Assembly (NCBI GenBank): GCA_031002005.1
Contig: JARYHS010006964.1
Location: 248,001 to 312,000, forward strand
Direction of reading: 5' to 3'
Length of the DNA: 64,000 bases
Source of the DNA: Vandiemenella viatica
Taxonomy: Eukaryota > Arthropoda > Insecta > Orthoptera > Morabidae
Part shown: piece by piece, positions 1-8,887 of the stretch
How the letters are laid out: each line of letters begins with the position of its first letter
Position numbering within the stretch: the stretch's first letter is position 1
Program-made: the position numbers and the translations under genes
The notes under the pieces: model-generated
Database searches by the model: none
Told to the model about the DNA's origin: nothing
What the model saw: the letters and a program-made list of their open reading frames with translations, nothing else

Positions 1-119
1 CAAAATGAGGAAGTAAATAAAACCAGAGATACTTCCAAAAATATTTTAACCAAGAAGGTAGGATAGTTTTTCAGGAAAGAATGATAAATATTGTACCCTT
101 GTTTTTTATTTTTATCTGC

Positions 120-340
120 TTAACGTCTCTCTAACAGCGAGGTCTTTAGAGACGGGAAAGGATGGGGGACAAGGAATTGGAAGGAATTCGGCCTTGGCCT
201 TTTGAAGGAAGCATCCCGGCATTTGCCTGGAGTGATTAGGGAAACCATGGAAAACCCAAATCTGGATGCCCGGACGGGGATTTGAACCGCCGTCCTCCCG
301 AATGCGAGGCCAGAACGCTAGCCGTTACACCACCACTCTA
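120..340 (-). mobile_element. tRNA-derived SINE
   Basis: Read on the minus strand, this begins with a tRNA-like head. A box-A-like stretch GTGTAACGGCTAGCG lies near 316-330 and a good box B, GGTTCAAATCC, is the complement of 278-288. A non-coding body follows, reaching about 120. The same head and body recur at 58565-58800 in the same orientation, so it is a dispersed repeat. Such elements are transcribed by RNA polymerase III and copied by a LINE's enzyme. It resembles a SINE I associate with grasshoppers and other polyneopterans; that assignment is from memory. Exact ends are uncertain and no target-site duplication was identified. Confidence 0.75.
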
Positions 341-345
341 CATAC

Positions 346-730
346 ATGTCTTCTGTGCCACTTCCCGTTTGCATACAAGATTTCACCTGTAAATACAAAG
401 CACATTATTAATGAAATCATAGTTTTTTATTCAGATTTCAGTTAAGACAGAATTTAGTTTTATACAATTTGTCTTGGAAACTTTATTGTATAAATAAAAT
501 TAACTATGAAATCAATTTGTAAAAACAATCTGTTACTTTTCCATTCAAATAATGTATATTGAATAATATTCAATAAATACATTTATTGTAAAAGTTACTT
601 ATTTCTGTTCTTTTATCTATTACCCTTATATTCCTCAAAGATTATTATTAACTGCTGTAAATACAATTATGCATTTACATTTCATAAAACAATAATCACT
701 TAGGTATTTGAGTCTTTACTTACCTTTTTT
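346..730. other. AT-rich stretch without recognised features
   Basis: No open frame, RNA gene or repeat was recognised between the SINE and the MADF remnant. The bases just below 735 read, on the minus strand, as a donor-like AAAAAG/GTAAGTA that may have ended the MADF exon. Confidence 0.4.
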
Positions 731-929
731 AATTCACGCGAGTTCTGTTCTCTTTTTCAGAACTGCAACTGTTGCTTCCTGGTCCAATTCTTTGTAAATT
801 TCTAGCAATACTCTAAATCCTTCTTCCCGCATTTTGCGGTTTGTAATTTTTGTTGTATTTGTCCCATAACTGGGGCATATCTTTATAAACTTCAAAAATA
901 TTGGACCACACCTCTGTCTCTTTAGACAT
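731..929 (-). pseudogene. MADF-domain remnant with a frameshift
   Basis: From the ATG at 929-927 the minus strand reads MSKETEVWSNIFEVYKDM and then PQLWDKYNKNY, the opening of a MADF domain (the Myb/SANT-like DNA-binding fold of Adf-1 type). One extra base near 839-846 shifts the frame. In the next frame it continues NRKMREEGFRVLLEIYKEL and VAVLKKRTEL, matching the second half of the domain, and then meets a TGA. A donor-like GTAAGT follows. MADF proteins are sequence-specific DNA binders and also occur as accessory ORFs of PIF/Harbinger transposons; with no transposase here, either origin is possible. The domain match is by pattern recognition and the frameshift is read directly. The piece is short (about 65 codons). 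Confidence 0.6.
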
Positions 930-1400
930 TACTGACGATATACACAACCAATGGCACGAAACGCATTCATTCTCTGCTCAAAGCCGACTGAGCCGAAATT
1001 GTCTCAATCATTGCAATCGCGCTACGAACGATCTCAATTTGCTCCCTGTCTGATGAATCTGTAAATTGTTTGTCGGGCTCTGCGGATCTCCCGATATCGG
1101 GAGCAACATGTTCAATTTGCCTACTCACGCGGCAATCTGCGGGCCCTTGCCGGATTTCCCCTATCGATTGGGACCGGATTACCTAGTGTGTAGCCGCCAT
1201 AAAACTGACATTCTTACGTTTTTAACTTCCGTCTTTGCCTCGGTTTTATTAAATCATGGATGAAGCATTAGTTTCAGTAGTTATTTCACAATGTCTGATG
1301 AGAACAAAAAGTAAAAATGGTCAAGAAATTGTTGCTAAAGAGGAAATTGTTCTTCGATCTGAATTTGCTTTGGGAATTACGTCATAAACGTGAAAGCTGG
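930..1400. other. Higher-GC segment with a 43-codon ORF
   Basis: This region is more GC-rich than its surroundings and lies directly upstream of the MADF remnant. A small plus-strand ORF, ATG at 1256 to TAA at 1385-1387, reads MDEALVSVVISQCLMRT and so on; I do not recognise it. Its divergent orientation to the MADF ORF would suit a PIF/Harbinger-type layout, but no terminal repeats or transposase support that. Confidence 0.2.
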
Positions 1401-1599
1401 CTTAATTATTTACGAATGGTTACGGGCCCTTATTTGAAATTGCTATTATTAATAATACTAAAAACAAAACACTGAGATGGAGAATCTCACTCCTTGAGAG
1501 ACTGACATTTATGCTAAGATTCCTAGTTCCAAAGATCTAGAGTTTACAATTGTAATATCGAAACAATCTCAAGATCTAGAGTTCACAGTTGTAATGCCA

Positions 1600-2040
1600 C
1601 CGGAGGAGTAGCTTCCCTATGGGTAGGGATTTCGTCCCCGCAATGTCCCCGGATTTTTCCTCTTGTCCTCAGATTTATTTTTTAAATCAAGTGAGAGATC
1701 TTTAAAAGCCCTGATTTGCTAATTCATTGGTTTAAAGCAAGAGATATGAAGCGCCCTTCTTTCCTTGTACATGCCTAGAAATAAAAGAAAATTACATGGA
1801 TACTGCTTCTTGGACACAACAGCTTTGTGCTGTGTGCAAAATGGCTGTCTGTGATACTCATTTAAAATACAAAATATAAATAATATGTGGCTTTTAAGTT
1901 AACCCATCCTTTAATCATATAATTTATAAAAGTACAATGCATAATTAGCACAAATGCCGAAAGCGTCCCCAGATTTTTGTGAAAAAGTTGTAAGGCGCCC
2001 CAGATTTGGAGAAAAAATTCTGGTAACCCTATCATAGATT
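1600..2040. mobile_element. Possible non-autonomous hAT-like element
   Basis: Short motifs recur at both ends: gtccccggatttttcctc near 1645, gtccccagatttttgtg near 1965 and gccccagatttggag near 1997. The right end, read inwards as atagggttaccagaa, resembles subterminal sequence of some hAT-superfamily transposons. There is no coding capacity. Neither an 8-bp target duplication nor a matching terminal repeat was confirmed, so this is a weak call. A 25-bp direct repeat (aagatctagagtt...) lies just before it, near 1531 and 1571. Confidence 0.25.
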
Positions 2041-2350
2041 AGAATAAGTTACCAAGAGAGATGATGAATAATTTACTAAAAACGTTGAAAGTTCGAATTT
2101 TGTAGGGAGCAAAGGAAGGTGGGTGCAGGAAAGGGGGAGAGAGTGGGTGTGTCGGGAAATTGCCGCCAGAGTGTGAGCTCCATTGCAATTAATTAAAAAA
2201 TGAAGTTGTCACTCCGGAACAGCACCTTCTGCACCTCTCTGTACTGGTATTCCATTCTAAAATTTAGCATTTATCACACTAACGTTATGTACAATTCACT
2301 TGATATTATTTACTCTGCCTGCGTCTTGTAGAACGTGCTGTATGTTTACA

Positions 2351-2378
2351 CCATGGAGGAAGGAATATATGGAGACGA
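2351..2378 (+). repeat. 28-bp perfect inverted repeat, left copy
   Basis: The 28 bases beginning ccatggaggaaggaatat are repeated as the exact reverse complement at 4040-4067, about 1.7 kb away, with weaker similarity beyond. This could mark the two ends of an old element or two copies of a dispersed repeat in opposite orientation. Confidence 0.55.
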
Positions 2379-2509
2379 CGCAAGGGACCTTCGCCACATA
2401 TTGGAGTGAAACCGGGCGGAGAAAAGTGGGGAGGGGAGGCAGCCATATTGCTTGACCAGAGAAACACGGAAATATGCACAAAACCCTCAAGGGAATCATA
2501 AGACAACCG

Positions 2510-3000
2510 TGGCACCTTAATTTGATGATGGATTATTATGTAACTCGACGAGACACATCAAAAATGAAGAATAAATTTTTTTGATATCGTGCTTAGTTCT
2601 CGAGATATACTGTCTCAAAAGAGTGGAGTTTCTGGTTGAAATTCAGAAGAAACGTGTCCCCAAAGTCAAATTTGCTGATAGATTCTTAAGTAACACGACG
2701 ATACAAATCGAAAATAAAGAATAAAATTTTTCGATATCTCGCTTAGTTCGCGAGATATATTGTCTCAAAAGTGAGGTTGTTTGGTTATGAGGGGATTCAA
2801 CGATAACCGTGGAGCCGCAATTTGATGACGAATTCTTATGTAACTCGATGAGGGAAACTGAAAGTAAATAATAAAATTTTTTGATATCTCGCTTAGTTCT
2901 CGAGATATTGGACGTGGTTAGGTTGAAATGCGGCCTGGACCAGAAAAAAACTATCGCCATATCCATATTTGATGATGAATTCGGACGTAACTTAATGAGC
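2510..3000. repeat. Tandem repeat with a 150-bp period
   Basis: The motif gatatctcgcttagttct, followed by cgagatat, recurs at 2583, 2733 and 2883, exactly 150 bp apart. A second landmark, tttgatgatgaattcttatg and variants, recurs at 2521, 2668, 2821 and 2968. Copies are clearly diverged. The first landmark is a potential hairpin (8-bp stem ATATCTCG/CGAGATAT, 9-base loop) in each unit. No convincing ORF runs through it. It looks like an old minisatellite or the internal repeat of a transposon. Confidence 0.75.
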
Positions 3001-4289
3001 AGGTAATTCTTTTTAACTTGAATAACAAACTATTTATTTCTACAGTCCTTAAATTTTAGTTGATGTTCAAATAGGTTATATTTTCACATTGTATTTCAGT
3101 AATTGACAAGGAAGATTTCAAAATCTAGAAATATACTTGTAGACATATTTACAAACAGAAGCAAGTCATATCTGAAATCTAAAAAAGCATAAGTCAATGT
3201 TTGGAGATTTAAAAAAATTAATACTTCATAAAACCTCATAGTTTCTGAGCTTACTTAGAAGATATTGTACTGGTAGTGGCCTATATAATTTTGCTAGAAA
3301 AATCAGTACATTCAAAAATCAGAAGCTAACAGCTAATAATAAATAAATTGTTTGTTCTCTTCTGGTATACACCGCATTTCAACCTTCCAACATTTCCATT
3401 AATATTGCCGCTACAAAACCAAACTATGTAGACACATCTAAACACAAGAAATGCATCGCGAACTACATTTCCGTCAACAAAGTTTATTTCATCACGTTTA
3501 GTAGTTCGCACAGCACAAATTATCACGATTAATTTCATCGTGCAATTTCAGTGTAAACTTACAACGTGAGTAATGCATGCAGAATACCATATTCACTGTG
3601 TCGCGATGTAAACATGACCCGTTTAAATTAAATTTCCAACATTTGTCTACAATAAGGCTAGCTTTTCAGGTGCAAAATAGTAACATATGCTAATTGTCTA
3701 CACTACACCAACAAAAATTTGAGAATAATATGATCCTATTGAGAGAAATGAATAAATTTATAGCGAATGGCACTAATGTTGCGGTTGCCTGTCAGTTACT
3801 TCAAGAACGATAATTACAATGTGACTTACTTATGAAACGCTATTCCAGGTTTTTTCCTATCTCGTCTGTTTGTGCAACCATATGCATCACAGCTTGGCAT
3901 TATAGAAAACTTTAGAATATTAGAAAACGAAATATTCTCAACAGCTGACACAGTGCAAACAGCCCAATGTTATGGTACTCCTAGGATGTCCGCCGCGCAG
4001 GCACAGTTTTTTCACGAGGTTCAAGGATTTCGCGTTATCTCGTCTCCATATATTCCTTCCTCCATGGTTTACACCCAACTGGTTTCCATGTATACTGTGA
4101 GAAGTAACTTGGGATTTGAAGTTGCATCACGCTTCAGTTTTACCAACTGACTAAAACCTTGAATACCAGCAAAATATTATTCGTATAAATGGAATGAGAG
4201 AACGATAGTTAACAATTTAAAATTCTCCTAGTTAAGTTATTTTACGACAGAAACTTAATGTGGATTTAATCACCTGAAACTAGCAGTAT
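3000..4289. other. Non-coding stretch, right copy of the 28-bp inverted repeat at 4040-4067
   Basis: AT-rich sequence with short frames only. A 92-codon plus-strand frame at 3872-4150 overlaps the inverted repeat and has no recognisable domain. I see no gene. Confidence 0.4.
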
Positions 4290-5645
4290 CTTTACTGGAA
4301 AATCGCGCAAGTAACTCCGATTTTCAAAAAAGGTGATCGAAGTGATCCTGGAAACTATTGTTCCATATCTCTAACATCTGTTTGTAGTAGAGTTATGGTG
4401 CATATTATATGCTCGAACATTATGAATTTTCTAGATGATAATAATTTGCTTACAACAAATCAACACGGATTACGGAAGAAAAGATCATGTGAAACACAGC
4501 TGGCCCTATTTACACACGACGTAATGAAAGTTATCGATGCAGGTTCACAAGTAGATGCAATTTTTTTAGATTTCCAGAAAGCCTTTGACTCTGTGCCACA
4601 CAACCGCCTTTTAGCGAAGCTTCGAGGGTACGGTATATCGGATCAGTTTTGTTAATGGATAAAGGATTTTCTAACCGGTCGGTCGCAGTATGTTGTCGTT
4701 GAAGGAGAAAGGTCTTCTAATCTAGATGTTACATCGGGTGTACCTCAAGGAAGTGTAATAGGACTACTTCTTATCTTAATTTTTATAAACGATCTCGGAG
4801 AAAAAGTGAAAAGCCTATTTAGATTGTTTGCTGATGATGCGGTTATTTATAGGGAAGTAGGAAATTTGGCCGATTGCTTAGAAATTCAGCGCAATCTGGG
4901 TGTTATTTTGGCTTGGTGCGCTGAGTGGCAACTTACTCTAAATTGTAAAAAGTGCAAGACAATGAGCATAACTAACAAAAAGAATCCAATTGTTCAGAAA
5001 TACGAGTTAAACAATTCAGTTATTGATATGGGCGATTCTATGAAATATTTGGGAGTAACAGTACAAAGGAACATGAAATGGGACGTACACATTAATTCGT
5101 TAGTAGGTAGAGCAAATTCAAGGCTGCGATTCATAGGTCGAATCTTGAAAAATTGTAATGAACAAACAAAGGAGATAGCGTACAAATCTCTTGTGCGTCC
5201 ACATTTGGATTATTGTTGTGCCATTTGGGACCCATTTCGTAAGGGGTTGATCGAAAGTATAGAGAAAGTACAGAGAAGAGCCGCTCGATTCGTGACCGCT
5301 TGCTACAGTCCTTATGAAAGCGTCACAGAACTGATTAGTAGACTAGGTTGGGAGTCTCTGGTAGATAGACGACACACGTTTCGTTTAAACTTATTGGTAA
5401 ACATGCGTTCTCACACTTTCACTTTTGAGTGTAGTGAAATACTTCTTCCACCAACCTATTTGAGTCGGAAGGACAGGAAAGATAAAATTAGAGAAATAAG
5501 GTGCCGGACTGATTCTTATATGAATTCTTTTTTCCCTCGTACCATCAGGGATTGGAATACACAGCAAAGAGATTAGCTTTGGTGCTGAGCACCCTCTGCC
5601 ACCCACAATTTTGTGAATTGCAGAGTATATATATATATATTGTCT
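4290..5645 (+). mobile_element. 5'-truncated CR1-like non-LTR retrotransposon (reverse transcriptase remnant)
   Basis: One plus-strand frame runs from about 4293 (reading WKIAQVTPIFKKGD) to the stop near 5574, interrupted only by a TAA at 4653-4655. In order it shows the RT palm motifs FLDFQKAFDS (near 4561-4590), GVPQGSV (4737 on) and the catalytic FADD (4827-4838). A C-terminal region of CR1/L2 type follows, with QRRAARFVTACYSPYESVTE and then a PRTIRDWN-like end. The APE endonuclease and ORF1 are absent, as expected when target-primed reverse transcription aborts early. The 3' end runs into a (TA)n stretch at 5626-5640. It is not functional: it lacks the 5' part and carries a nonsense codon where the family usually has a hydrophobic residue before WI. 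The exact clade is uncertain. Confidence 0.85.
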
Positions 5646-7589
5646 CTGGTATATATGTAGATATCTTTGTACCGAACCTTTGCCTAATGCGTGCAGCTAT
5701 TGAACCCCACTTAATAGTGTGGTTCAATGTAACTTCTTGTAATGTTTTGAAGGTCACAATTTCCCTAGGTTTTGCATTAGACAAACTTTTTGTACCTTGT
5801 TTGGCTCTAGCGGTTAAAGTTTTTTGTATTTGAATGTGCCTTATTTAGCAACAGGTTTCTTCACTTTTATGACATGTTTAATGCTTCATACAATTATAAG
5901 AATTTTACATCATCTAAAGTGGAAATGCTCAGTGTATTACAAAGAAATTCAAGTTCTTTGTGTATCTGCCTAAATCTACTGAACTGTTATTGTTGAGTTA
6001 ATTATTATTCATGGGGATCATAAATGTCTGTTTGTGTGTTGTTTCATAAATGTGGTCAAGAGCTTGCCATGTAACATTAAGTACTAAGAAGCAATATATT
6101 ATTTTTTAATATAAAAAAACCATTAACTATACATACATGAGAAGATTTGGTCATAGTAATTTTAGGGAACTGTATGAATAACCACATAGTTTTATTCTTT
6201 GACATCTAATTTGTGCATCATAAAGGATTGTACTATAGGCTGTTGTGTAAAAACAGTGATGGATTGTCCTCTATTACATATCAATTATTTAAAAAAAAAT
6301 AAAAAATAAAGTGGTAGTTGCTTTTATGATCCAAGGCTTATTAATGAAAATGTAATCACAACTACTGAATTACTGTTATAGGAAAAGTTGTTAGTTTGAC
6401 ATATATCTACTGATATACTATAATACTTCTGGTGTCGATAATAGTTGCCTTCCTATGGTGTGCCCTATTTTTTAATAGCAGTCTAGTAGTACTTTCTTTT
6501 TTTTTTTTTTTTTTTAAAAGTGAATTTTTGTGTTTGGTTCCTGATGCAGATTAAATTATTTCCAATCACCAGTACTGACTTCTACCTCTGAGAAAGCTTA
6601 CTTTTATGTATGAATGTCAACACTTGGGCCTGTCATTTTGGTAGAATGTGTGTTTGAATCTTGGTCTGATCTTGGCTAGACCATCAGATTTCTGAAAATT
6701 ACTTCAGGTGAATGTCATGCCGATTCATTCAAAACTACATGGCTCAGTTCCTTCCCATTTGTTGTCCTCAATCCTTTCTTAGTCCCAGTGGTATCAATGA
6801 GCCACAGAGCCCAAAGTGAAAACTCCTCAGCACTTGTAAATTCTCTTTGTTTTTATTTATCCAGATGATCTATGATGTATTTGGTGGATATATCTCCCAG
6901 TTATTTCATGCATAAAGTATCGAATAATTTTATCAAAAGTGCTCAAACTGGTGAATGAAAATTTCTAAACTGATTAAATGAGTCTGGTGGTTGAAAAATA
7001 ATTTTGAGGCAACCATTCAGTATGGCCTGTGGTGTGTGCTGGGCTCTGCACTTCAGATTTTGGTTTTCCATCTTCAGATTGATGTGAGATCATTTCTTTA
7101 TTAATGCTGTTACAATTTTCTTTAATTCATGTTAATAATTATCTCTTAGTACTAATAATCTCATTGTGGATAACAGATGAAGCAACAGCAAACAATTAGC
7201 CTATTCATACTGTCTAAGATGTTTGTTTATATATAATATGAAATAATTAATCTGTTAATATATACAATTATTTTGCAGTGCTTTATAGAATTATTTTTTA
7301 TTTTGTTAGACCAGTATGTTCAGATGATATTCTGACACCAACTAAAGTTTTAATTTGCAAAGTGTTTGGGGCTTGAGTATTTGATGTATTTTGTATCTAT
7401 TTATGTTTGGTTTTATATCATTAGATAATAAGGGTCAAATATGAAAATAACTTTTTGAAAAAGAAATTTTCATATTTTAATTGTTCCTGCACTTCCTGTG
7501 TGAATGTTTTTGATTTTCTTTTCTTTATATTATATTCCTAGTTTATGTGTACATCATATTGCATTTCTCATTATTTCCTTCTTTTCTAG
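5646..7589. other. AT-rich non-coding stretch, probably intronic or intergenic
   Basis: No gene or clear repeat recognised. It contains a run of about 18 T near 6499-6516 and several short AT-rich frames. If the candidate exon at 7590 is real, this could be intron. Confidence 0.35.
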
Positions 7590-7645
7590 AATATGCTGGA
7601 AGATGCAGAACAAGAAAATTCAGAAATGGAACCTGTGCCCAATGG
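7590..7645 (+). CDS. Candidate 56-bp internal exon of an unknown host gene
   Basis: A strong acceptor (ttccttcttttctag) ends at 7589 and a donor, AATGG/GTAAAC, follows 7645. Between them one frame is open and reads NMLEDAEQENSEMEPVPN, an acidic, low-complexity stretch unlike the AT-rich noise around it. The length (18 codons plus 2 bases) implies a phase change across the exon. No domain can be assigned from so short a piece and no partner exon was identified with confidence. If real, the retrotransposon at 8340-11935 would lie in its downstream intron, on the same strand. Confidence 0.35.
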
Positions 7646-8339
7646 GTAAACATATTTCCTTTTTATTAAAAAGTAAATTATGTTACTTATCACAATCTTA
7701 AACGTAAATTATTCTACCTAACATACATGATTTTTCTGTGGTGATTAATTTACCTGTTACAGATAATACTCAATATTGGCATAAGAAACATTACAGTTTT
7801 ATATTTTTCTGGGTGTAAATGAGGCTAAGTAATTGAAATGAATAGTATCATTAAAAAATTTAACTCTCTTAACAGTTATTCCACATCTCTTTTTGTGTAT
7901 TAATCTACTTTTATCGTAAAAGAAAATAATCATGGACAAGAAGGAGAGAAAACATTTTCTTTGGTGACTGGTGGCAGAGTTAGACCAAGCATGGTGGGTG
8001 AGCAATAACAGTCTGACATCGCATTTGGGAGGAAGTAGTTTTGAATTCCTATCTGGCCTTCTAGAATTGTATTTTACATGTTTTCCCCAAATCACTTCAG
8101 GCTAATGTTGTGGCCAAAATCGTTTCCTTTTCTTGCCTCCAGTTGTTTCCTGCCTCTAATGATCTTGATATTAATGAGGTGTATAGGCATAAGGGCATAA
8201 AGGCAGAATCCTTAAGTTTAATTGCTTTTGTCAGTTAAATGGTATGAAGCTGGAAAACTGTATTAAGTAGGAACACATAACTTAATACATTACAAGTCTT
8301 TTATACTTTTTTATGAATCTGTGTAGCTTTTTTCTTCTT
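7646..8339. other. Non-coding stretch, nothing recognised
   Basis: Short frames only, on both strands; no domain or repeat identified. Confidence 0.35.
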
Positions 8340-8860
8340 TAAAATCATTTACCAGTTAAGTTTTATGACGTACAAGAATTTTGGATTGCATGCCCTTTCA
8401 AATACAGAGATATCAGCAACGAACAGAAAGTTTAAGAAAATATGCAAAGCATTTCAAAATGCATACTTTATTGAACTGAATTCAACAGACAGAGGCCACT
8501 TCACAAAACATGGCCTACACAGGAATTATCTAGGTAAACGAAAATCGCTGAAAACATTGGGAATGTAATAAAGAGAACTACAGAATCCAGTAGAAACTGT
8601 GCATGCATACCTCTGAGGTATACTGTTGGAGCCCATCAAGGAAAAGAAGATCAAACAACAGATCATCAAAATACTAAAAGTGAAGTTAAGGCTAATAAAG
8701 GAAAACAGTGCACCCCAACAAGAACTCAAGAACCTGTAACCAGCCAAAGGATTAGAAGTCAAGAAACTGCTACCAGCCAAAGGAGTAGAAGTCAAGAACC
8801 TGCAATCAACCGAAGGAGTAACAGGAAAATCGTCTCATCACTGAAGAAATCAGATGATTT
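8340..8860 (+). pseudogene. ORF1 C-terminal remnant: SGNH-hydrolase-like end and basic linker
   Basis: Around 8350-8420 one frame reads LPVKFYDVQEFWIACPFKYR. The next section continues in another frame as NRKFKKICKAFQNAYFIELN and DRGHFTKHGLHRNYLGKRKS, so a frameshift lies near 8420. The D-x-x-H then GLH-N-x-x-GK pattern is typical of the C-terminal end of SGNH/GDSL hydrolase domains carried in ORF1 of CR1/L2-type elements, where the Asp and His belong to the catalytic triad. It ends at a TAA near 8566. A basic, Gln/Ser/Arg-rich linker frame follows, containing three 33-bp repeats. The N-terminal part of ORF1, including any nucleophile Ser motif, is absent. Confidence 0.55.
8727..8825 (+). repeat. 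Three 33-bp coding-type tandem repeats
   Basis: Units start at 8727, 8760 and 8793. They encode variants of an 11-residue motif (QEPVTSQRIRS, QETATSQRSRS, QEPAINRRSNR) just upstream of ORF2. The period is a multiple of three, so the frame is kept. Confidence 0.8.
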
Positions 8861-8887
8861 TTTATACTGGACAAACAACGGCAGAAT

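Noticed and set aside
2296..2515. Two overlapping minus-strand frames of 67 and 69 codons
   Set aside because: Short, no domain, and they overlap the dispersed 28-bp inverted repeat.
5552..5833. 93-codon plus-strand frame after the CR1-like element
   Set aside because: It runs through the element's 3' end and a (TA)n stretch; no domain.
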